DNA of 64,000 nucleotides. Origin: Gammaproteobacteria bacterium. GTDB taxonomy: Bacteria; Pseudomonadota; Gammaproteobacteria; SZUA-229. Under the pieces are notes generated by a model. The model was not told the DNA's origin. It made no database searches and worked only from the letters and a program-made list of their open reading frames with translations. Below are positions 1 to 10,690 of this stretch, piece after piece (position 1 is the stretch's first letter; each line of letters starts with the position of its first letter). The DNA is taken from NCBI GenBank assembly GCA_030148865.1, contig JASBSR010000006.1, forward strand, positions 1 through 64,000. Reading direction: 5' to 3'. The position numbers and the translations under genes are program-made.

Positions 1-203
1 GGTTGTTTAATCTGGTAGTGCAGCCCGCGCAGTACCCCCTTTGATGAGAGCGAATGATTGTCCTGTACGAAGTCACACTTAATGCCAGTTTCCTGCTCGA
101 ATGCCTTTTGATTATAGCTTTCATAAAAAAAACCGCGCTGATCTCCGAACACTTTAGGCTCAAGAATCAATACATCGGGAATCGCTGTTTTTATAACTTT
201 CAC
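1..203 (-). CDS. rfbC: dTDP-4-dehydrorhamnose 3,5-epimerase, N-terminal part (cut by window edge)
   Basis: This is the RmlC/RfbC epimerase, third enzyme of dTDP-L-rhamnose synthesis. It is not in the ORF track because it starts with GTG and runs off the window. The minus strand from the GTG at 203 reads [20 protein letters not shown], followed by the typical [11 protein letters not shown] and VLRGLHYQ motifs of the RmlC cupin. The GTG overlaps the rfbA stop by 4 nt (GTGA), so the two are probably translationally coupled. About 67 codons are visible. Family identity is firm; the rest of the protein cannot be judged. Confidence 0.93.
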   Translation of the reverse strand, partial: MKVIKTAIPDVLILEPKVFGDQRGFFYESYNQKAFEQETGIKCDFVQDNHSLSSKGVLRGLHYQIKQ

Positions 204-1078
204 GCGTATACCGGGTTGTCTATTAAATCCAGAAGATATTTTCCATAGTCGTTCTTTAGCAATGGTTCTGCGAGCAGCTTCAGCTGTGCTTCATCGATAT
301 AATTGAGTCGGTAAGCAATTTCTTCCGGGCAGGCAATTTTCAGGCCCTGGCGTTTTTCGATGGTTTCAATATAAGACGCGGCTTCAATTAATGAAGCGTG
401 GGTTCCGGTATCGAGCCAGGCGATACCACGACCCATGATTTCTACTTCGAGTTTTCCCGTTTTGAGATATGCATTATTGATATCTGTTATTTCCAGTTCG
501 CCGCGTGCCGAAGGCTTTACCTGCGCTGCAATATCAACCACTGCGTTATCATAAAAATACAGGCCGGTCACCGCGTATCGTGATTTTGGCTTAGAGGGCT
601 TCTCTTCGATACTCAGTGCTTTTTTATTTTCGTCGAAGGCCACCACACCGTAGCGTTCTGGATCCTGAACATGATAGGCAAACACAGTAGCTCCATCTGT
701 TTTACTGGCCGCGCGTTGTAATGCATCTGAAAAGTCATGGCCGTAAAAAATATTGTCGCCGAGTATTAATGCACAGGAATCATCACCAATAAATTCTTTA
801 CCAAGAGTGAATGCCTGTGCCAGCCCTTCCGGTTTCGACTGAACCTTGTATTGAAGGTTAAGCCCCCACTGGCTACCATCTCCAAGCAATTCCTGAAACT
901 TAGGCATGTCATGCGGTGTAGATATAACAAGTATCTCGCGAATTCCAGCCAGCATTAATGTGGTCAGTGGGTAATAAATCATCGGCTTGTCATAGACCGG
1001 CAGCAATTGCTTAGAGATCACCTGCGTAACAGGATAGAGCCGAGTGCCCGACCCACCCGCAAGAATAATTCCTTTCAT
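200..1078 (-). CDS. rfbA: Glucose-1-phosphate thymidylyltransferase
   Basis: RmlA/RfbA joins glucose-1-phosphate and dTTP to give dTDP-glucose, the first step of the rhamnose branch. The 292-aa length matches the family. The N-terminus carries the nucleotidyltransferase signature [21 protein letters not shown], and [10 protein letters not shown] and [20 protein letters not shown] follow as expected. It overlaps rfbC by 4 nt, and rfbB lies upstream on the same strand, separated by a small four-helix-bundle gene. The usual neighbour rfbD is not in the window and may lie further left. Confidence 0.97.
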   Translation of the reverse strand: MKGIILAGGSGTRLYPVTQVISKQLLPVYDKPMIYYPLTTLMLAGIREILVISTPHDMPKFQELLGDGSQWGLNLQYKVQSKPEGLAQAFTLGKEFIGDDSCALILGDNIFYGHDFSDALQRAASKTDGATVFAYHVQDPERYGVVAFDENKKALSIEEKPSKPKSRYAVTGLYFYDNAVVDIAAQVKPSARGELEITDINNAYLKTGKLEVEIMGRGIAWLDTGTHASLIEAASYIETIEKRQGLKIACPEEIAYRLNYIDEAQLKLLAEPLLKNDYGKYLLDLIDNPVYA

Positions 1079-1092
1079 GAAAACATAGCTCG

Positions 1093-1116
1093 CTGTTGGC
1101 AGTAGGCAGTTGGCAG
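1093..1116. repeat. CAGTTGGCAG-type repeat, left of the four-helix gene
   Basis: The plus strand reads CTGTTGGCAGTAGGCAGTTG and continues GCAG. A copy in opposite orientation, TACTGCTAACTGCCAACTGA, lies at about 1571-1593 beyond the other end of the four-helix-bundle gene. The pair is imperfect but symmetric about the gene. Confidence 0.5.
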
Positions 1117-1166
1117 CGAAAACATAGTTATTAGTTTGCAGTTGACAGACATCAGTTAAAAATACC

Positions 1167-1517
1167 TTAATCCAGTTTTAGTTTTATTGAATTCATTAAT
1201 CCGACTATCATAGCTGATATTTCTTTTGTTTCTGCTACCCATTGTTTTCCTTTATTTGGCGACAGATAGCCAATTTTAACTCCAATATACACCTGTGTTC
1301 TCAGTTCACCGCACGAGCCTTTTGCGTAGGATAAAAAATTCAGCGTCTCTCTATCAGAGCATCTCTCTATACCTTCGGCAATATTACTCGGGATTGACAG
1401 CCCGGATCGGGTTATCTGATCTCGGTACCCGTAATCATTCAAATTTTTTAGTGTACTGTAAACATCTGCACTTAATCCAGCAGATCGCTTCCACACCTCT
1501 AAATCTTCAAATGCCAT
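1167..1517 (-). CDS. Four-helix bundle protein (S23/IVP family)
   Basis: This 116-aa protein has the hallmarks of the four-helix bundle family first seen in 23S rRNA intervening sequences: [20 protein letters not shown] at the start, then [35 protein letters not shown]. The family forms a small helical bundle. Its cellular role is not settled. It sits inside the rhamnose operon between rfbB and rfbA. Imperfect inverted copies of a CAGTTGGCAG-type repeat flank it near 1093-1116 and 1571-1593, which suggests that it came in as a unit. The first ATG is used. Confidence 0.88.
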   Translation of the reverse strand: MAFEDLEVWKRSAGLSADVYSTLKNLNDYGYRDQITRSGLSIPSNIAEGIERCSDRETLNFLSYAKGSCGELRTQVYIGVKIGYLSPNKGKQWVAETKEISAMIVGLMNSIKLKLD

Positions 1518-1570
1518 GAAAAACTCCGTTTTTCAATTATCAGTTTTCCGTTATTAACTGCTTTTACTAT

Positions 1571-1593
1571 GTACTGCTAACTGCCAACTGATG
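1571..1593. repeat. CAGTTGGCAG-type repeat, right of the four-helix gene
   Basis: This is the inverted partner of the repeat at 1093-1116. It overlaps the very end of rfbB, so the last codons of rfbB fall inside the repeat. Confidence 0.5.
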
Positions 1594-2650
1594 ACTCGAT
1601 TTTTATTCCAAGTCGTTCGCGTTGATAACTACCATCCTGCACGTGCCGGCACCATTCTGCATTATCCAGATACCATTGAATGGTTTTGCGAATACCGCTT
1701 TCAAAAGTCTCTTCCGGCACCCAGCCCAGCTGGTGTTTGATTTTATCGGCGTCGATCGCGTAGCGCAGGTCATGACCCGGACGATCTGTGACATAGGTAA
1801 TCAAACTTTCGTGCGGAGCATGCTGTGCATCGGGCACCAGTTCGTCGAGCAATGCACAAATGGTTCTTACCACTTCGAGATTGGTTTTTTCGTTGTGGCC
1901 GCCGATGTTGTAGGTTTCGCCGAACTCACCTTTTTCCAGCACCAGTCTTAGCGCACGCGCGTGATCGTCAACGTGCAACCAGTCTCGCACCTGTGAGCCA
2001 TCACCATATATCGGCAGCGCTTTTCCTTCCAATGCATTCAGCGTGACCAGCGGGATGAGTTTTTCCGGGAACTGGTACGGGCCATAGTTGTTTGAACAAT
2101 TGGTTAACACCACCGGAAAACCGTAGGTGCGATGCCATGATCTAACCAGATGGTCAGATGAGGCCTTGCTGGCAGAATACGGTGAGCTCGGATCATAGGC
2201 GGTGTCTTCAGTGAAAAATCCGCTGGCTTCGAGATCGCCATAGACCTCATCGGTTGAGACATGATGAAACCGAAAACGGGATTTTCTCAGCGGCGAAAGC
2301 TCGCTCCAGTACTGGCGGCAGACATCCAGCAGATTATAGGTACCCACAATGTTGGTCATGATGAAGTCGGCTGGGCCGTCGATAGAGCGATCGACGTGCG
2401 ATTCTGCGGCCAGATGCATCACCGCATCCGGCTGCTGCTGCTCGATACAGGCCTGCACAGCTGCGCGGTCACGAATATCAACCTGCTCGAAATGATAGCG
2501 CGGGTTATTTTCAACCGCCGTCAGAGATTCAAGATTGCCGGCGTAGGTCAGCGCATCAAGATTAATAATCTCGTGATCGCTGTGCTCGATATACTGCCGT
2601 ATCACCGCAGAACCGATAAAACCTGCACCGCCGGTGACAACAATCTTCAT
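1577..2650 (-). CDS. rfbB: dTDP-glucose 4,6-dehydratase
   Basis: RmlB/RfbB dehydrates dTDP-glucose to the 4-keto-6-deoxy sugar, the second step to dTDP-rhamnose. At 357 aa it has the usual length. It shows the Rossmann motif [17 protein letters not shown] at the N-terminus, the catalytic [11 protein letters not shown] stretch, and the [12 protein letters not shown] motif of extended short-chain dehydrogenases. The C-terminal [10 protein letters not shown] segment is also typical. The gene ends within a repeat shared with the far side of the four-helix-bundle gene. Confidence 0.97.
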   Translation of the reverse strand: MKIVVTGGAGFIGSAVIRQYIEHSDHEIINLDALTYAGNLESLTAVENNPRYHFEQVDIRDRAAVQACIEQQQPDAVMHLAAESHVDRSIDGPADFIMTNIVGTYNLLDVCRQYWSELSPLRKSRFRFHHVSTDEVYGDLEASGFFTEDTAYDPSSPYSASKASSDHLVRSWHRTYGFPVVLTNCSNNYGPYQFPEKLIPLVTLNALEGKALPIYGDGSQVRDWLHVDDHARALRLVLEKGEFGETYNIGGHNEKTNLEVVRTICALLDELVPDAQHAPHESLITYVTDRPGHDLRYAIDADKIKHQLGWVPEETFESGIRKTIQWYLDNAEWCRHVQDGSYQRERLGIKIESSVGS

Positions 2651-2681
2651 GACAACAGCCTGTCAATGTTGAATAAAAATT

Positions 2682-2757
<76 letters not shown>

Positions 2758-2811
2758 GAAAATCTGTGGGTCTAAATGGGGTGGTGAATCTAAGGGAAGC
2801 ATCATACTATG

Positions 2812-4218
2812 TCAAGCCATCGCCTGTTCGGCGAGATGGTCGATTGCACGCCTGAGCCGTGCCAGTGTCTTAATCTTGCCCAGCACTTCCAGCGTAATAT
2901 CGATTGAGGGTGAGGAACCACCACCAGTGGTGGCCACCCGCAATGGCATGCCGACCTTGCCCATGCCAACGCCGAGTTGTTCGGCAGTTTGTTCAACAAC
3001 GCCATGTATCGCAGCTGCCGACCAGTCGTCCAGTTTTTCAAATGCTGTCAGCAAATGCTGCAAGGCATCACGAGCGCCGGGTTTCATGTGTTTCTTCGCG
3101 GCTTTCGCCTCATAGCCATCAAATTCTCGATAAAAATACAGGCTCTCATCGACCAGCGCCTGCAGCGTGTTGCAACGTTCACGTAACAGCTCGGCCACGG
3201 CTTCCATGGCAGGGCCATCGTTAATATTGATACCACGCGCACTCAAACCCGTGCGCAATGCATTTGTCAGATCGTCTGTTGGCAGCTTCATGATGTACTG
3301 CTGATTCATCCAGTGCAATTTTTCCGGATTGAATGTCGAGGCAGAGGAATTAATATCCGCCGCATCGAAAAACTCGATCATCTCGGCACGGCTGAAAATT
3401 TCCTGATCGCCGTGCGACCAGCCGAGGCGCACCAGATAATTCATCAACGCTTCCGGCAAAAAACCATCATCACGATACTGCATCACACTCACCGCGCCGT
3501 GGCGCTTGGACAAACGCTTGCCGTCCGCACCCAGGATCATCGGCACATGCGCATAGCTCGGCAACTCGGCACCGAGAGCGCGCAGAATATTGATCTGCCG
3601 CGGTGTGTTATTGAGATGGTCATCACCGCGAATCACGTGACTGATGTTCATATCCCAGTCATCGACCACCACGGTGAGATTGTAGGTCGGCACGCCGTCG
3701 GGCCGCGCGATCACCAGGTCATCCAGCTCGCGGTTATTAATCACCACCCGGCCCTTGACCATGTCGTCGATCACCACATCGCCGTTGAGTGGATTCTTAA
3801 AGCGCACCACCGTGTCATCCGCCTGGCCCAGGCCTTTATCACGACAGCAGCCGTCATAGCGCGGCTTTTGTTTGTTCGCCATCTGGATTTCGCGCAGTTC
3901 GTGCAAGCGCTGTTTCGAGCAATTGCAGTAATACGCATCACCGGAAGCGAGTAACTGCTGAATGACTTCAGCATAACGATCAAAGCGCTGGGTCTGATAG
4001 AACGGGCCTTCGTCATAATCCAGCCCCAGCCAGTCCATGCTCTGCAAAATGGCATCCACCGAGGCCTGGGTGGAGCGCTCACGGTCAGTATCTTCGATGC
4101 GCAGAATAAACCTGCCGCCCAGCCTGCGGGCAAACAGCCAGGAAAACAGCGCCGTGCGCGCACCTCCAATATGGAGATAACCGGTCGGGCTTGGGGCAAA
4201 ACGAGTACGTACGGTCAT
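2812..4218 (-). CDS. gltX: Glutamyl-tRNA synthetase
   Basis: This class I enzyme charges tRNA-Glu. The ORF track extends to 4347, but the protein should start at the ATG at 4218 ([21 protein letters not shown]), because the extra 43 residues are unlike the family and run into the divergent queG. The resulting 468 aa fits bacterial GltX. HIGG is the HIGH motif and KRLSKRHG is the KMSKS loop. The zinc knuckle seen in the E. coli enzyme is partly kept as CNC and CR, but the final His position reads Asp. The C-terminal anticodon-binding part ends in [14 protein letters not shown] and an AIDHLAEQA tail. Confidence 0.97.
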   Translation of the reverse strand: MTVRTRFAPSPTGYLHIGGARTALFSWLFARRLGGRFILRIEDTDRERSTQASVDAILQSMDWLGLDYDEGPFYQTQRFDRYAEVIQQLLASGDAYYCNCSKQRLHELREIQMANKQKPRYDGCCRDKGLGQADDTVVRFKNPLNGDVVIDDMVKGRVVINNRELDDLVIARPDGVPTYNLTVVVDDWDMNISHVIRGDDHLNNTPRQINILRALGAELPSYAHVPMILGADGKRLSKRHGAVSVMQYRDDGFLPEALMNYLVRLGWSHGDQEIFSRAEMIEFFDAADINSSASTFNPEKLHWMNQQYIMKLPTDDLTNALRTGLSARGININDGPAMEAVAELLRERCNTLQALVDESLYFYREFDGYEAKAAKKHMKPGARDALQHLLTAFEKLDDWSAAAIHGVVEQTAEQLGVGMGKVGMPLRVATTGGGSSPSIDITLEVLGKIKTLARLRRAIDHLAEQAMA

Positions 4219-4345
4219 TTGAGTATCCAAAAATGTGCGCCTATTGTAACGGCTCGCGGCTCGCGGTGACAGTGACAGCGGTCGATCTTTGCCCATATTT
4301 GGCTTGATTCGCACATCGCCTCGCCGGCATCGGTACAATAGCGCC

Positions 4346-5440
4346 ATGCCACAACCAAAGCCATCTCACCCGCCCACTGCCGATTACCCGCAGCTCGCCG
4401 ACCAGATTAAACGCTGGGCGCGTGAACTGGGGTTTCAGCAGGCCGAGATCTGTGCCATCGAACTCGGTGAAGACGAGATCCACTTGCACAACTGGCTACA
4501 GCAGGAACGCCATGGCGAAATGGCCTATATGGCAAATCATGGGACAAAACGCAGCCGACCCGCCGAACTGGTCGCCGGCACGCTGCGGGTGATTTCGCTG
4601 CGCATGAATTACTACCCACCCAACGCCAAACTCGCCGAACAGGTACTCGACAATGCCGAACTGGCGTATATCTCACGCTACGCGCTGGGCCGGGATTATC
4701 ACAAAGTGATGCGCAAGCGTCTGCAAAAGCTGGCCGACAAAATTCAGGCGCAGGTCGGTGAATTTGGCTATCGGGCTTTTGTCGACAGCGCACCGGTGCT
4801 GGAAAAAGCCCTGGCGCAAAAAGCCGGGCTCGGCTGGATTGGCAAACACACCAATCTGATCAACCAGAAAGCCGGCTCCTGGTTTTTTCTCGGTGAGCTC
4901 TACACCGATCTGCCCCTGCCCCTTTCCACCGTCAAAAGCGAAAACCACTGCGGTAGTTGTCAGGCCTGTATCGACATCTGCCCGACACAGGCCATCGTCG
5001 CACCCTATCAACTCGATGCGCGACGCTGCATTTCGTATTTAACGATAGAGTACAAAGGCGTGATTGCAGAAGAATTTCACGCTGCCATGGGCAACCGAAT
5101 TTACGGCTGCGACGACTGCCAGCTGTGCTGCCCGTGGAATCGCTTTGCCGTACCCAGCGTGGAAGCTGATTTTGCCGCCCGCCACCCGCTGGACGCGCCT
5201 GACTTACTGGAATTATTCAGCTGGGATGAAACCGAGTTTTTACGCCGTACCGAAGGTTCGGCGATGCGCCGCATCGGTTTTGAGCAATGGCAGCGTAATC
5301 TGGTGATCGCACTGGGCAATGCGCCAGATTCAGATCAAATCAAACAACAACTCGAACGCGCACTACCGACAGCAACACCGGTGGTCGCCGAGCACATCAG
5401 GATGGTGCTGGCAAGACAGGAAAACGCCGTCCGCGAATGA
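4346..5440 (+). CDS. queG: Epoxyqueuosine reductase QueG
   Basis: QueG reduces epoxyqueuosine in tRNA to queuosine, using cobalamin and two 4Fe-4S clusters. The chosen ATG at 4346 ([10 protein letters not shown]) gives 364 aa. The upstream ATG at 4289 would lie inside the gltX leader and adds no conserved sequence. Cluster ligands are visible as [16 protein letters not shown] and [12 protein letters not shown]. The central [19 protein letters not shown] and [13 protein letters not shown] stretches are QueG signatures. The gene is divergent from gltX. The window also holds queD. Confidence 0.95.
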   Translation: MPQPKPSHPPTADYPQLADQIKRWARELGFQQAEICAIELGEDEIHLHNWLQQERHGEMAYMANHGTKRSRPAELVAGTLRVISLRMNYYPPNAKLAEQVLDNAELAYISRYALGRDYHKVMRKRLQKLADKIQAQVGEFGYRAFVDSAPVLEKALAQKAGLGWIGKHTNLINQKAGSWFFLGELYTDLPLPLSTVKSENHCGSCQACIDICPTQAIVAPYQLDARRCISYLTIEYKGVIAEEFHAAMGNRIYGCDDCQLCCPWNRFAVPSVEADFAARHPLDAPDLLELFSWDETEFLRRTEGSAMRRIGFEQWQRNLVIALGNAPDSDQIKQQLERALPTATPVVAEHIRMVLARQENAVRE

Positions 5441-5494
5441 ACGCTACTAAAAACTATGGGAGTCGTCATTCTGCCCAACATTGCCAGCTCCGGC

Positions 5495-5581
5495 CTGTCA
5501 TTCTGATGAGCGTTGTGTGCGAAGAAGAATCTGAAATTGCGGCGGTATAAGATCCTTCACAAAAACAGTTCAGGATGACAG
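5495..5581. repeat. GTCATCCTGA-family short repeat, copy A
   Basis: An 87-bp block bounded by CTGTCATTCTGA and TCAGGATGACAG, which are inverted repeats of each other with one mismatch. Its reverse complement matches the block at 49821-49902 along most of its length, including GTGAAGGATCTTATACC and GATTCTTCTTCGC. It looks like a small non-autonomous palindromic element. Confidence 0.7.
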
Positions 5582-5610
5582 AACCTGCGCTCAAAACCCA
5601 AAACACCTGC

Positions 5611-5852
5611 CGCGAAATACGCAAATAACGCCAAGTTAAAACCAAACAAAAGCTATCGCGAGATTGGCGTACTTTGCGGCCAGATTTAGCATTTATTTGC
5701 GTTTATTGATACGCCTGCGTTAAAAACAGAACACTCGCCGAAAATTACGCAAAAGAAACGCGAAGTTAAAAACTAAGCGCCAGCCTTTTGCGAAATTGGC
5801 GTGCTTTGCGGCCAGATCTATCGTTCGTCATTTTATTGGCGTTCATTCGCGG
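5611..5852. repeat. Two diverged tandem copies of an A/T-rich repeat
   Basis: Two blocks of roughly 100-115 bp (about 5611-5712 and 5737-5852) share the same order of motifs: CGMAA..TACGCAAA, AAGTTAAAA, a GCGAxATTGGCGT motif, and CTTTGCGGCCAGAT. A related shorter fragment is near 27825-27890. Together with copy A of the GTCATCCTGA repeat, this explains most of the 413-bp gap between queG and pgi. No gene is seen there. Confidence 0.55.
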
Positions 5853-5853
5853 A

Positions 5854-7509
5854 CTAGTTTTCATCACCAAAACGCAGCTGATAGTAGTGCTGGATCAAAC
5901 CATTGGTCGAACTATCATAATCATCCGACACGCTGCGTGTGAGTAACGTATCGTGAATATGGCCGGCAAGTTTTTTGCCATACTCCACGCCCCACTGGTC
6001 AAATGAGTTGATATTCCAGATCACGCCCTGAACAAACACCTTATGTTCGTACATGGCAAGTATTGCCCCCAAGGTTCTCGGATCAAGCTTGTCGAACATA
6101 ATCGAGTTGGTCGGTTTATTGCCTTCAAAAATTTTGTGCGGCAATACTTCTGCAATTTTTTCTGCGCTCAAACCTTCGGTTTGTAATTCCGCCAGCGCTT
6201 CGGCTTCGGTTTTACCTTTCATCAGAGCCTGGGTCTGGGCAAAAAAGTTCGCCAGCAAAACCCGATGCTGCCCGCGAAGCGGATTGCGGGTACGCGCCGG
6301 AATCATAAAATCAGCAGGCACCGGTTTAGTGCCCTGGTGCAGCAACTGAAAAAATGCATGCTGACAGTTACTACCGGTCTCGCCCCAGATAATCGGCCCG
6401 GTGAGATAATCAACGCGTTCACCCTGACGATTAATCGTTTTGCCATTACTTTCCATATCCAGCTGCTGCAAATGTGCCGGCAAACGTCGCAGATACTGGT
6501 TATAAGAAATTACCGCATGGCTCTGAGCATCAAAGAAATTGTTATACCAGATGCCGAGCATGGCGAGGATCACTGGAATATTCCTTTCCAGCGGCGTGCT
6601 TTTAAAATGCATATCCATGGCATGCGCGCCATCCAGCATTTCTTCAAACCGATCCATACCCAGATACAGCACAATCGGCAAACCAATCGCCGACCATAAA
6701 GAATAGCGCCCACCGACCCAGTCCCAGAACTCGAACATATTTTCCGACAACACTCCAAACTCGGTGGCTTTTTCTTTATTCGTGGTCACTGCAACAAAGT
6801 GTCGCGCCACAGCTGATTCATTATTGGTGACATTGACGAACCACTCGCGCGCGCTGTGCGCGTTCATCATGGTTTCCTGGGTGGTGAATGATTTCGAAGA
6901 AATAATAAACAGACACGACTCAGGTTTGACAAACTTGAGAATCTCAGTGAGATGCGTGGGGTCAACGTTCGACACAAAATGCACATTCATGCCGCGCTGA
7001 GCAAACGGTTTCATCGCATCACACACGACATGAGGTCCCAGATCAGAACCGCCGATACCAATGTTGATGACATCAGTAATCAACTCTCCGCTATAACCAC
7101 GCCAGTGGCCGCCACGCACGCGTTCGGAAAAATACCGCATTTGTGCCAGCACCCGATTCACTTTGGGCATGACATTTTCGCCATCGACCATCACCGGCTT
7201 ATTACTGCGATTACGCAGGGCCGTGTGCAGTGCGGGCCTATATTCTGAAATATTGATGGGCTCGCCGGCGAACATATTATCGCGCCAGCCTTCAACATCA
7301 GCCTCGCGCGCCAGTGCCATTAGTAAATCAAACGATTCACTGGTAATCCGGTTTTTTGAATAATCCAGTAAAATGTCACCCATCTCAGCGCTAAAGGTGG
7401 TGAAGCGCTGCGGGTCGGCTGCGAACAGAGCGCGCATGTGGGTGTTTTGTATGACCTCAAAGTGCTGCTCGAGCGCTTTCCAGGACTTCATTTCGGTTAA
7501 TTTGGACAT
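5854..7509 (-). CDS. pgi: Glucose-6-phosphate isomerase
   Basis: Pgi interconverts glucose-6-phosphate and fructose-6-phosphate in glycolysis and gluconeogenesis, and thereby also supplies sugar precursors for the rfb pathway. The 551-aa product has the family signatures DVINIGIGGSDLGPHVVCDAM, FIISSKSFTTQETMMNA, GRYSLWSAIGL and IWGETGSNCQHAFFQLLHQGT, and ends in the typical GLIQHYYQLR region. It is divergent from ppc across a 288-bp spacer. Confidence 0.97.
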   Translation of the reverse strand: MSKLTEMKSWKALEQHFEVIQNTHMRALFAADPQRFTTFSAEMGDILLDYSKNRITSESFDLLMALAREADVEGWRDNMFAGEPINISEYRPALHTALRNRSNKPVMVDGENVMPKVNRVLAQMRYFSERVRGGHWRGYSGELITDVINIGIGGSDLGPHVVCDAMKPFAQRGMNVHFVSNVDPTHLTEILKFVKPESCLFIISSKSFTTQETMMNAHSAREWFVNVTNNESAVARHFVAVTTNKEKATEFGVLSENMFEFWDWVGGRYSLWSAIGLPIVLYLGMDRFEEMLDGAHAMDMHFKSTPLERNIPVILAMLGIWYNNFFDAQSHAVISYNQYLRRLPAHLQQLDMESNGKTINRQGERVDYLTGPIIWGETGSNCQHAFFQLLHQGTKPVPADFMIPARTRNPLRGQHRVLLANFFAQTQALMKGKTEAEALAELQTEGLSAEKIAEVLPHKIFEGNKPTNSIMFDKLDPRTLGAILAMYEHKVFVQGVIWNINSFDQWGVEYGKKLAGHIHDTLLTRSVSDDYDSSTNGLIQHYYQLRFGDEN

Positions 7510-7720
7510 GATTTTTTACTTTCAGATGGTATATTGCAAAATATCGCTGCTATCCGGGCCAGTAACAAGTTGATTTTCATTAAGACTAGCTCAATTTCAC
7601 AAGTTCAGCACAAGTTTTTAAGCCCCGAGTATGCGAATTGCTGTTTTTGATTCAACAACTTATCTGCCCGGCCAGAACTCGGTGACAGGCCCACACGTAT
7701 CTCCCACCTGCGGCATGGGC

Positions 7721-7726
7721 TATAAT
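7721..7726 (+). promoter_or_regulatory. Possible -10 box for ppc
   Basis: A consensus TATAAT lies 72 nt before the ppc start in the pgi-ppc spacer. The -35 position, 17 bp upstream, reads TATCTC, a poor match. This is therefore only a candidate, or one that needs an activator. The rest of the spacer (7510-7720) shows nothing else recognisable. Confidence 0.35.
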
Positions 7727-7797
7727 ACCGCGCTTTGTGGCCACCACAGCTCGGTCGAGACCGTGAACTCATACAAGATGGATTTCAAAGGTAACGA

Positions 7798-10674
7798 ATG
7801 TTAACTGATAATAAGCGCGAAATGACGACTGACAGAGCCCAGCCGAAAACCGCCGGCCTGCTCAACACCACGTCGACGGACAAACAACTGCGTGCCCGGG
7901 TCAAACTGTTCGGCAATCTGCTGGGCAATGTGCTGCTGACCCACGCCGGCGCTAAAGTCTACGATGCGGTGGAACGTCTGCGCACTGGTTTTATCAGCCT
8001 GCACAATAGCGATAATCCGCAAAAACGCGCGCGCCTGATGTCAATCATCGAGACCCTGGACGCCAAAACCCTGGCTCAGGTGGTGCGCGCTTTTAGCACC
8101 TATTTCAGTCTGGTCAATATCGCCGAAGAGGCTTCCCAACACCAGCAACGCCGCCGTCAGCTGCGCGACCACAATAAAGGCAGCAGTCTCTGGCGCGGTT
8201 CTTTCGACTCAGTGCTCGGCGAGCTAAAACGCGACCATGTTAGCGCTGAACAGATGCAGGCCCTGCTCGACGGTCTCGCCTATATTCCGGTGATTACTGC
8301 GCACCCGACCGAAGCCAAACGTCGCAGTATTATGTATGCCCTGCGCCGTATTTTTCTGACTAACGAAAAACTCAATGACACCCGACTCGGTAAGGCCCAG
8401 CGCCAGGACATTATCGACGAACTCGAAACCCATATTCAAATCCTGTGGCGCACCGATGAGGTGCGTGAAACCCGGCCACAGGTGCGCGATGAAATCAAAA
8501 ATGGTCTGTACTATTTTCGCGAGAGCTTGTTCCAGGCAGTGCCGGTTATCTACCGCAATCTTGAAGCCCGGGTGTACGATCATTTCAAGGATGCTCAGCT
8601 GACCGTGCCCAGCTTTTTACACTTCGGCTCCTGGATCGGCGGCGATCGCGACGGCAATCCTAACGTTAAACCTGAGACCACCGAACTCGCCTTACGGCTG
8701 CAATCGAAAACTGCGCTGCAGGAATATATTCGCAAGCTCACCGAAATTTTTACCCAGCTGACGCATTCCAGTCAGCTGTGCACGCCCAGTCGCGAATTTA
8801 GTGAAAGCCTGAATCAGGATGAGAATCTGCGCTTTGAAGTATTCACCACCAAACCGGCGATTTACAGCGAAGCACCGTATCGCCGCAAGATCGCGTTTAT
8901 GCGTTACCGCCTGCAGCAAAGCCTCAACCGCGTGCGTGTCCAGCTCGATGGCAACTTTGAAGCGCAGACCAGTTATAAACACGCCTACGCGTCTGAACAG
9001 GGGTTTCTCGCCGATCTGTATTTAATTCGCGACTCGCTCTACAGCCACGGCGACCACAAAATCGCTGATCTGGTACTAAAAGATTTAATTCGTCTGGTGG
9101 AATCGTTTGGCTTTTATCTGATGCAGCTGGATCTGCGTCAGGAATCCACGCGCCACAGCGATGCCGTGGCCGAAATTCTGCGGCAGCTGGATCCCGAAAT
9201 TGACTATGCCGCACTCGACGAAAATGCGCGCCTGCAACTGCTCGCCGACCTGCTCGAAAATCCGCGCAGTGATTTCACACTGGATCGTGATCGCCTCAGC
9301 GAACCGCACCAGGAAACCATGGATGTGTTCGCGGTGATGGAAAAAATGCATCACGATATCAGCCCGAATGCCTTCGGCACCTACGTGATTTCGATGACCC
9401 ATCAGGCCAGTCATATCATGGAAGTCATGTGGCTGGCATCGTTAGTCGGTCTTGCCGGCAAGAATGATCATGGCTGGTATTGCCGGATTCAGATTTCCCC
9501 CCTGTTCGAAACCATCGACGATCTCAATCACATCGAAACTGTGCTCGGGGCGCTCTACGAAAACCCGGTATACAAAGGTCTGCTGGAAGCGTCCGGTAAT
9601 TTGCAGGAAGTCATGCTGGGCTATTCTGATTCGTGCAAGGACGGTGGCATACTGGCCTCGTCCTGGCAGTTATTCGAAGCCCAGCGCAAAGTGATTGCAC
9701 TCGCCGACAAGCATCGTGTTGACTGTCGCATGTTTCACGGCCGCGGCGGCACCATTGGCCGCGGCGGCGGCCCCACCTTTGAATCCATTCTGGCGCAACC
9801 CGAAGGCACGGTGCACGGTGAAATCAAGTTCACCGAGCAGGGTGAAGTGCTGTCGAACAAATACAGCAACCCGGAAACTGCGGTCTACGAACTCACCATG
9901 GGTATTACCGGCCTGATGCTGGCGAGTCGTCACCACGTCATGCCGGGACGCACTACGACCACACCCGAACGCATGGAGATCATGCGTGAATTAATGAAAA
10001 TTGGCGAAAACAGTTATCGCGAGCTCACTGATCGCACGCCCGGTTTTCTCGATTATTTTTACGAAGCCACGCCGGTAAGCGAAATCGCGCTGATGAATAT
10101 CGGCTCGCGACCTTCACACCGTAAAAAAGGTGATCGCTCCAAAACCTCAGTGCGTGCCATCGGCTGGGTGTTCGGCTGGGCACAGGCGCGGCATACCCTG
10201 CCCGCCTGGTACGGCATCGGCACAGCTCTGCAGCAATGGTATCAGGGGGACGAAGCTCGACTGCGCATACTACAGGATCTGTACGATGAGTGGCCCTATT
10301 TCCGCGCTCTGCTGAGTAACACAGAAATGGCTCTGTACAAGGCTGACATTGTCACTGCGGAAGAATATTCAGAGCTTTGCCTTTCAGAAGACACCCGCAA
10401 ACGCGTGTTCGGCAAAGTCAAAGAGGAATATTTGCGCACCCGCGAACTGACACTCAAAGTTGCCAGAATGGGCAAGCTACTGGAAGATATTCCAGTGTTG
10501 CATCTCTCACTGATGCGCCGCAATCCCTATCTCGACCCGCTCAACCACGTGCAGATCATGCTGCTGAAACGCTACCGCGATGAAAGCCTGCCGCAGGAAG
10601 AACGCGATGAATGGCTCAACCCCTTACTGCGCAGTATTAACGCCGTCGCCGCCGGCATGCGCAACACCGGTTGA
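7798..10674 (+). CDS. ppc: Phosphoenolpyruvate carboxylase
   Basis: Ppc carboxylates phosphoenolpyruvate to oxaloacetate, replenishing the TCA cycle. The 958-aa length is within the family range. The catalytic histidine motif ITAHPTEAKRRS is near residue 165. GSWIGGDRDGNPNV, FHGRGGTIGRGGGPTFESI and SRPSHRKKG follow, and the C-terminus ends in MRNTG, close to the conserved QNTG. The first ATG at 7798 is preceded by AAAGGT. A second in-frame ATG eight codons later is also possible. A palindromic terminator follows. Confidence 0.96.
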   Translation: MLTDNKREMTTDRAQPKTAGLLNTTSTDKQLRARVKLFGNLLGNVLLTHAGAKVYDAVERLRTGFISLHNSDNPQKRARLMSIIETLDAKTLAQVVRAFSTYFSLVNIAEEASQHQQRRRQLRDHNKGSSLWRGSFDSVLGELKRDHVSAEQMQALLDGLAYIPVITAHPTEAKRRSIMYALRRIFLTNEKLNDTRLGKAQRQDIIDELETHIQILWRTDEVRETRPQVRDEIKNGLYYFRESLFQAVPVIYRNLEARVYDHFKDAQLTVPSFLHFGSWIGGDRDGNPNVKPETTELALRLQSKTALQEYIRKLTEIFTQLTHSSQLCTPSREFSESLNQDENLRFEVFTTKPAIYSEAPYRRKIAFMRYRLQQSLNRVRVQLDGNFEAQTSYKHAYASEQGFLADLYLIRDSLYSHGDHKIADLVLKDLIRLVESFGFYLMQLDLRQESTRHSDAVAEILRQLDPEIDYAALDENARLQLLADLLENPRSDFTLDRDRLSEPHQETMDVFAVMEKMHHDISPNAFGTYVISMTHQASHIMEVMWLASLVGLAGKNDHGWYCRIQISPLFETIDDLNHIETVLGALYENPVYKGLLEASGNLQEVMLGYSDSCKDGGILASSWQLFEAQRKVIALADKHRVDCRMFHGRGGTIGRGGGPTFESILAQPEGTVHGEIKFTEQGEVLSNKYSNPETAVYELTMGITGLMLASRHHVMPGRTTTTPERMEIMRELMKIGENSYRELTDRTPGFLDYFYEATPVSEIALMNIGSRPSHRKKGDRSKTSVRAIGWVFGWAQARHTLPAWYGIGTALQQWYQGDEARLRILQDLYDEWPYFRALLSNTEMALYKADIVTAEEYSELCLSEDTRKRVFGKVKEEYLRTRELTLKVARMGKLLEDIPVLHLSLMRRNPYLDPLNHVQIMLLKRYRDESLPQEERDEWLNPLLRSINAVAAGMRNTG

Positions 10675-10690
10675 AGACACAATGAAAAAT

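Noticed and set aside
54-248. 64-aa plus-strand ORF at the left edge
   Set aside because: It lies opposite the rfbC start, which is firmly identified on the minus strand.
1167-1517. rRNA intervening-sequence location for the four-helix protein
   Set aside because: No rRNA gene is near, so the gene is free-standing.
3313-3954. 213-aa plus-strand ORF inside gltX
   Set aside because: Shadow of the gltX coding strand; no family features.
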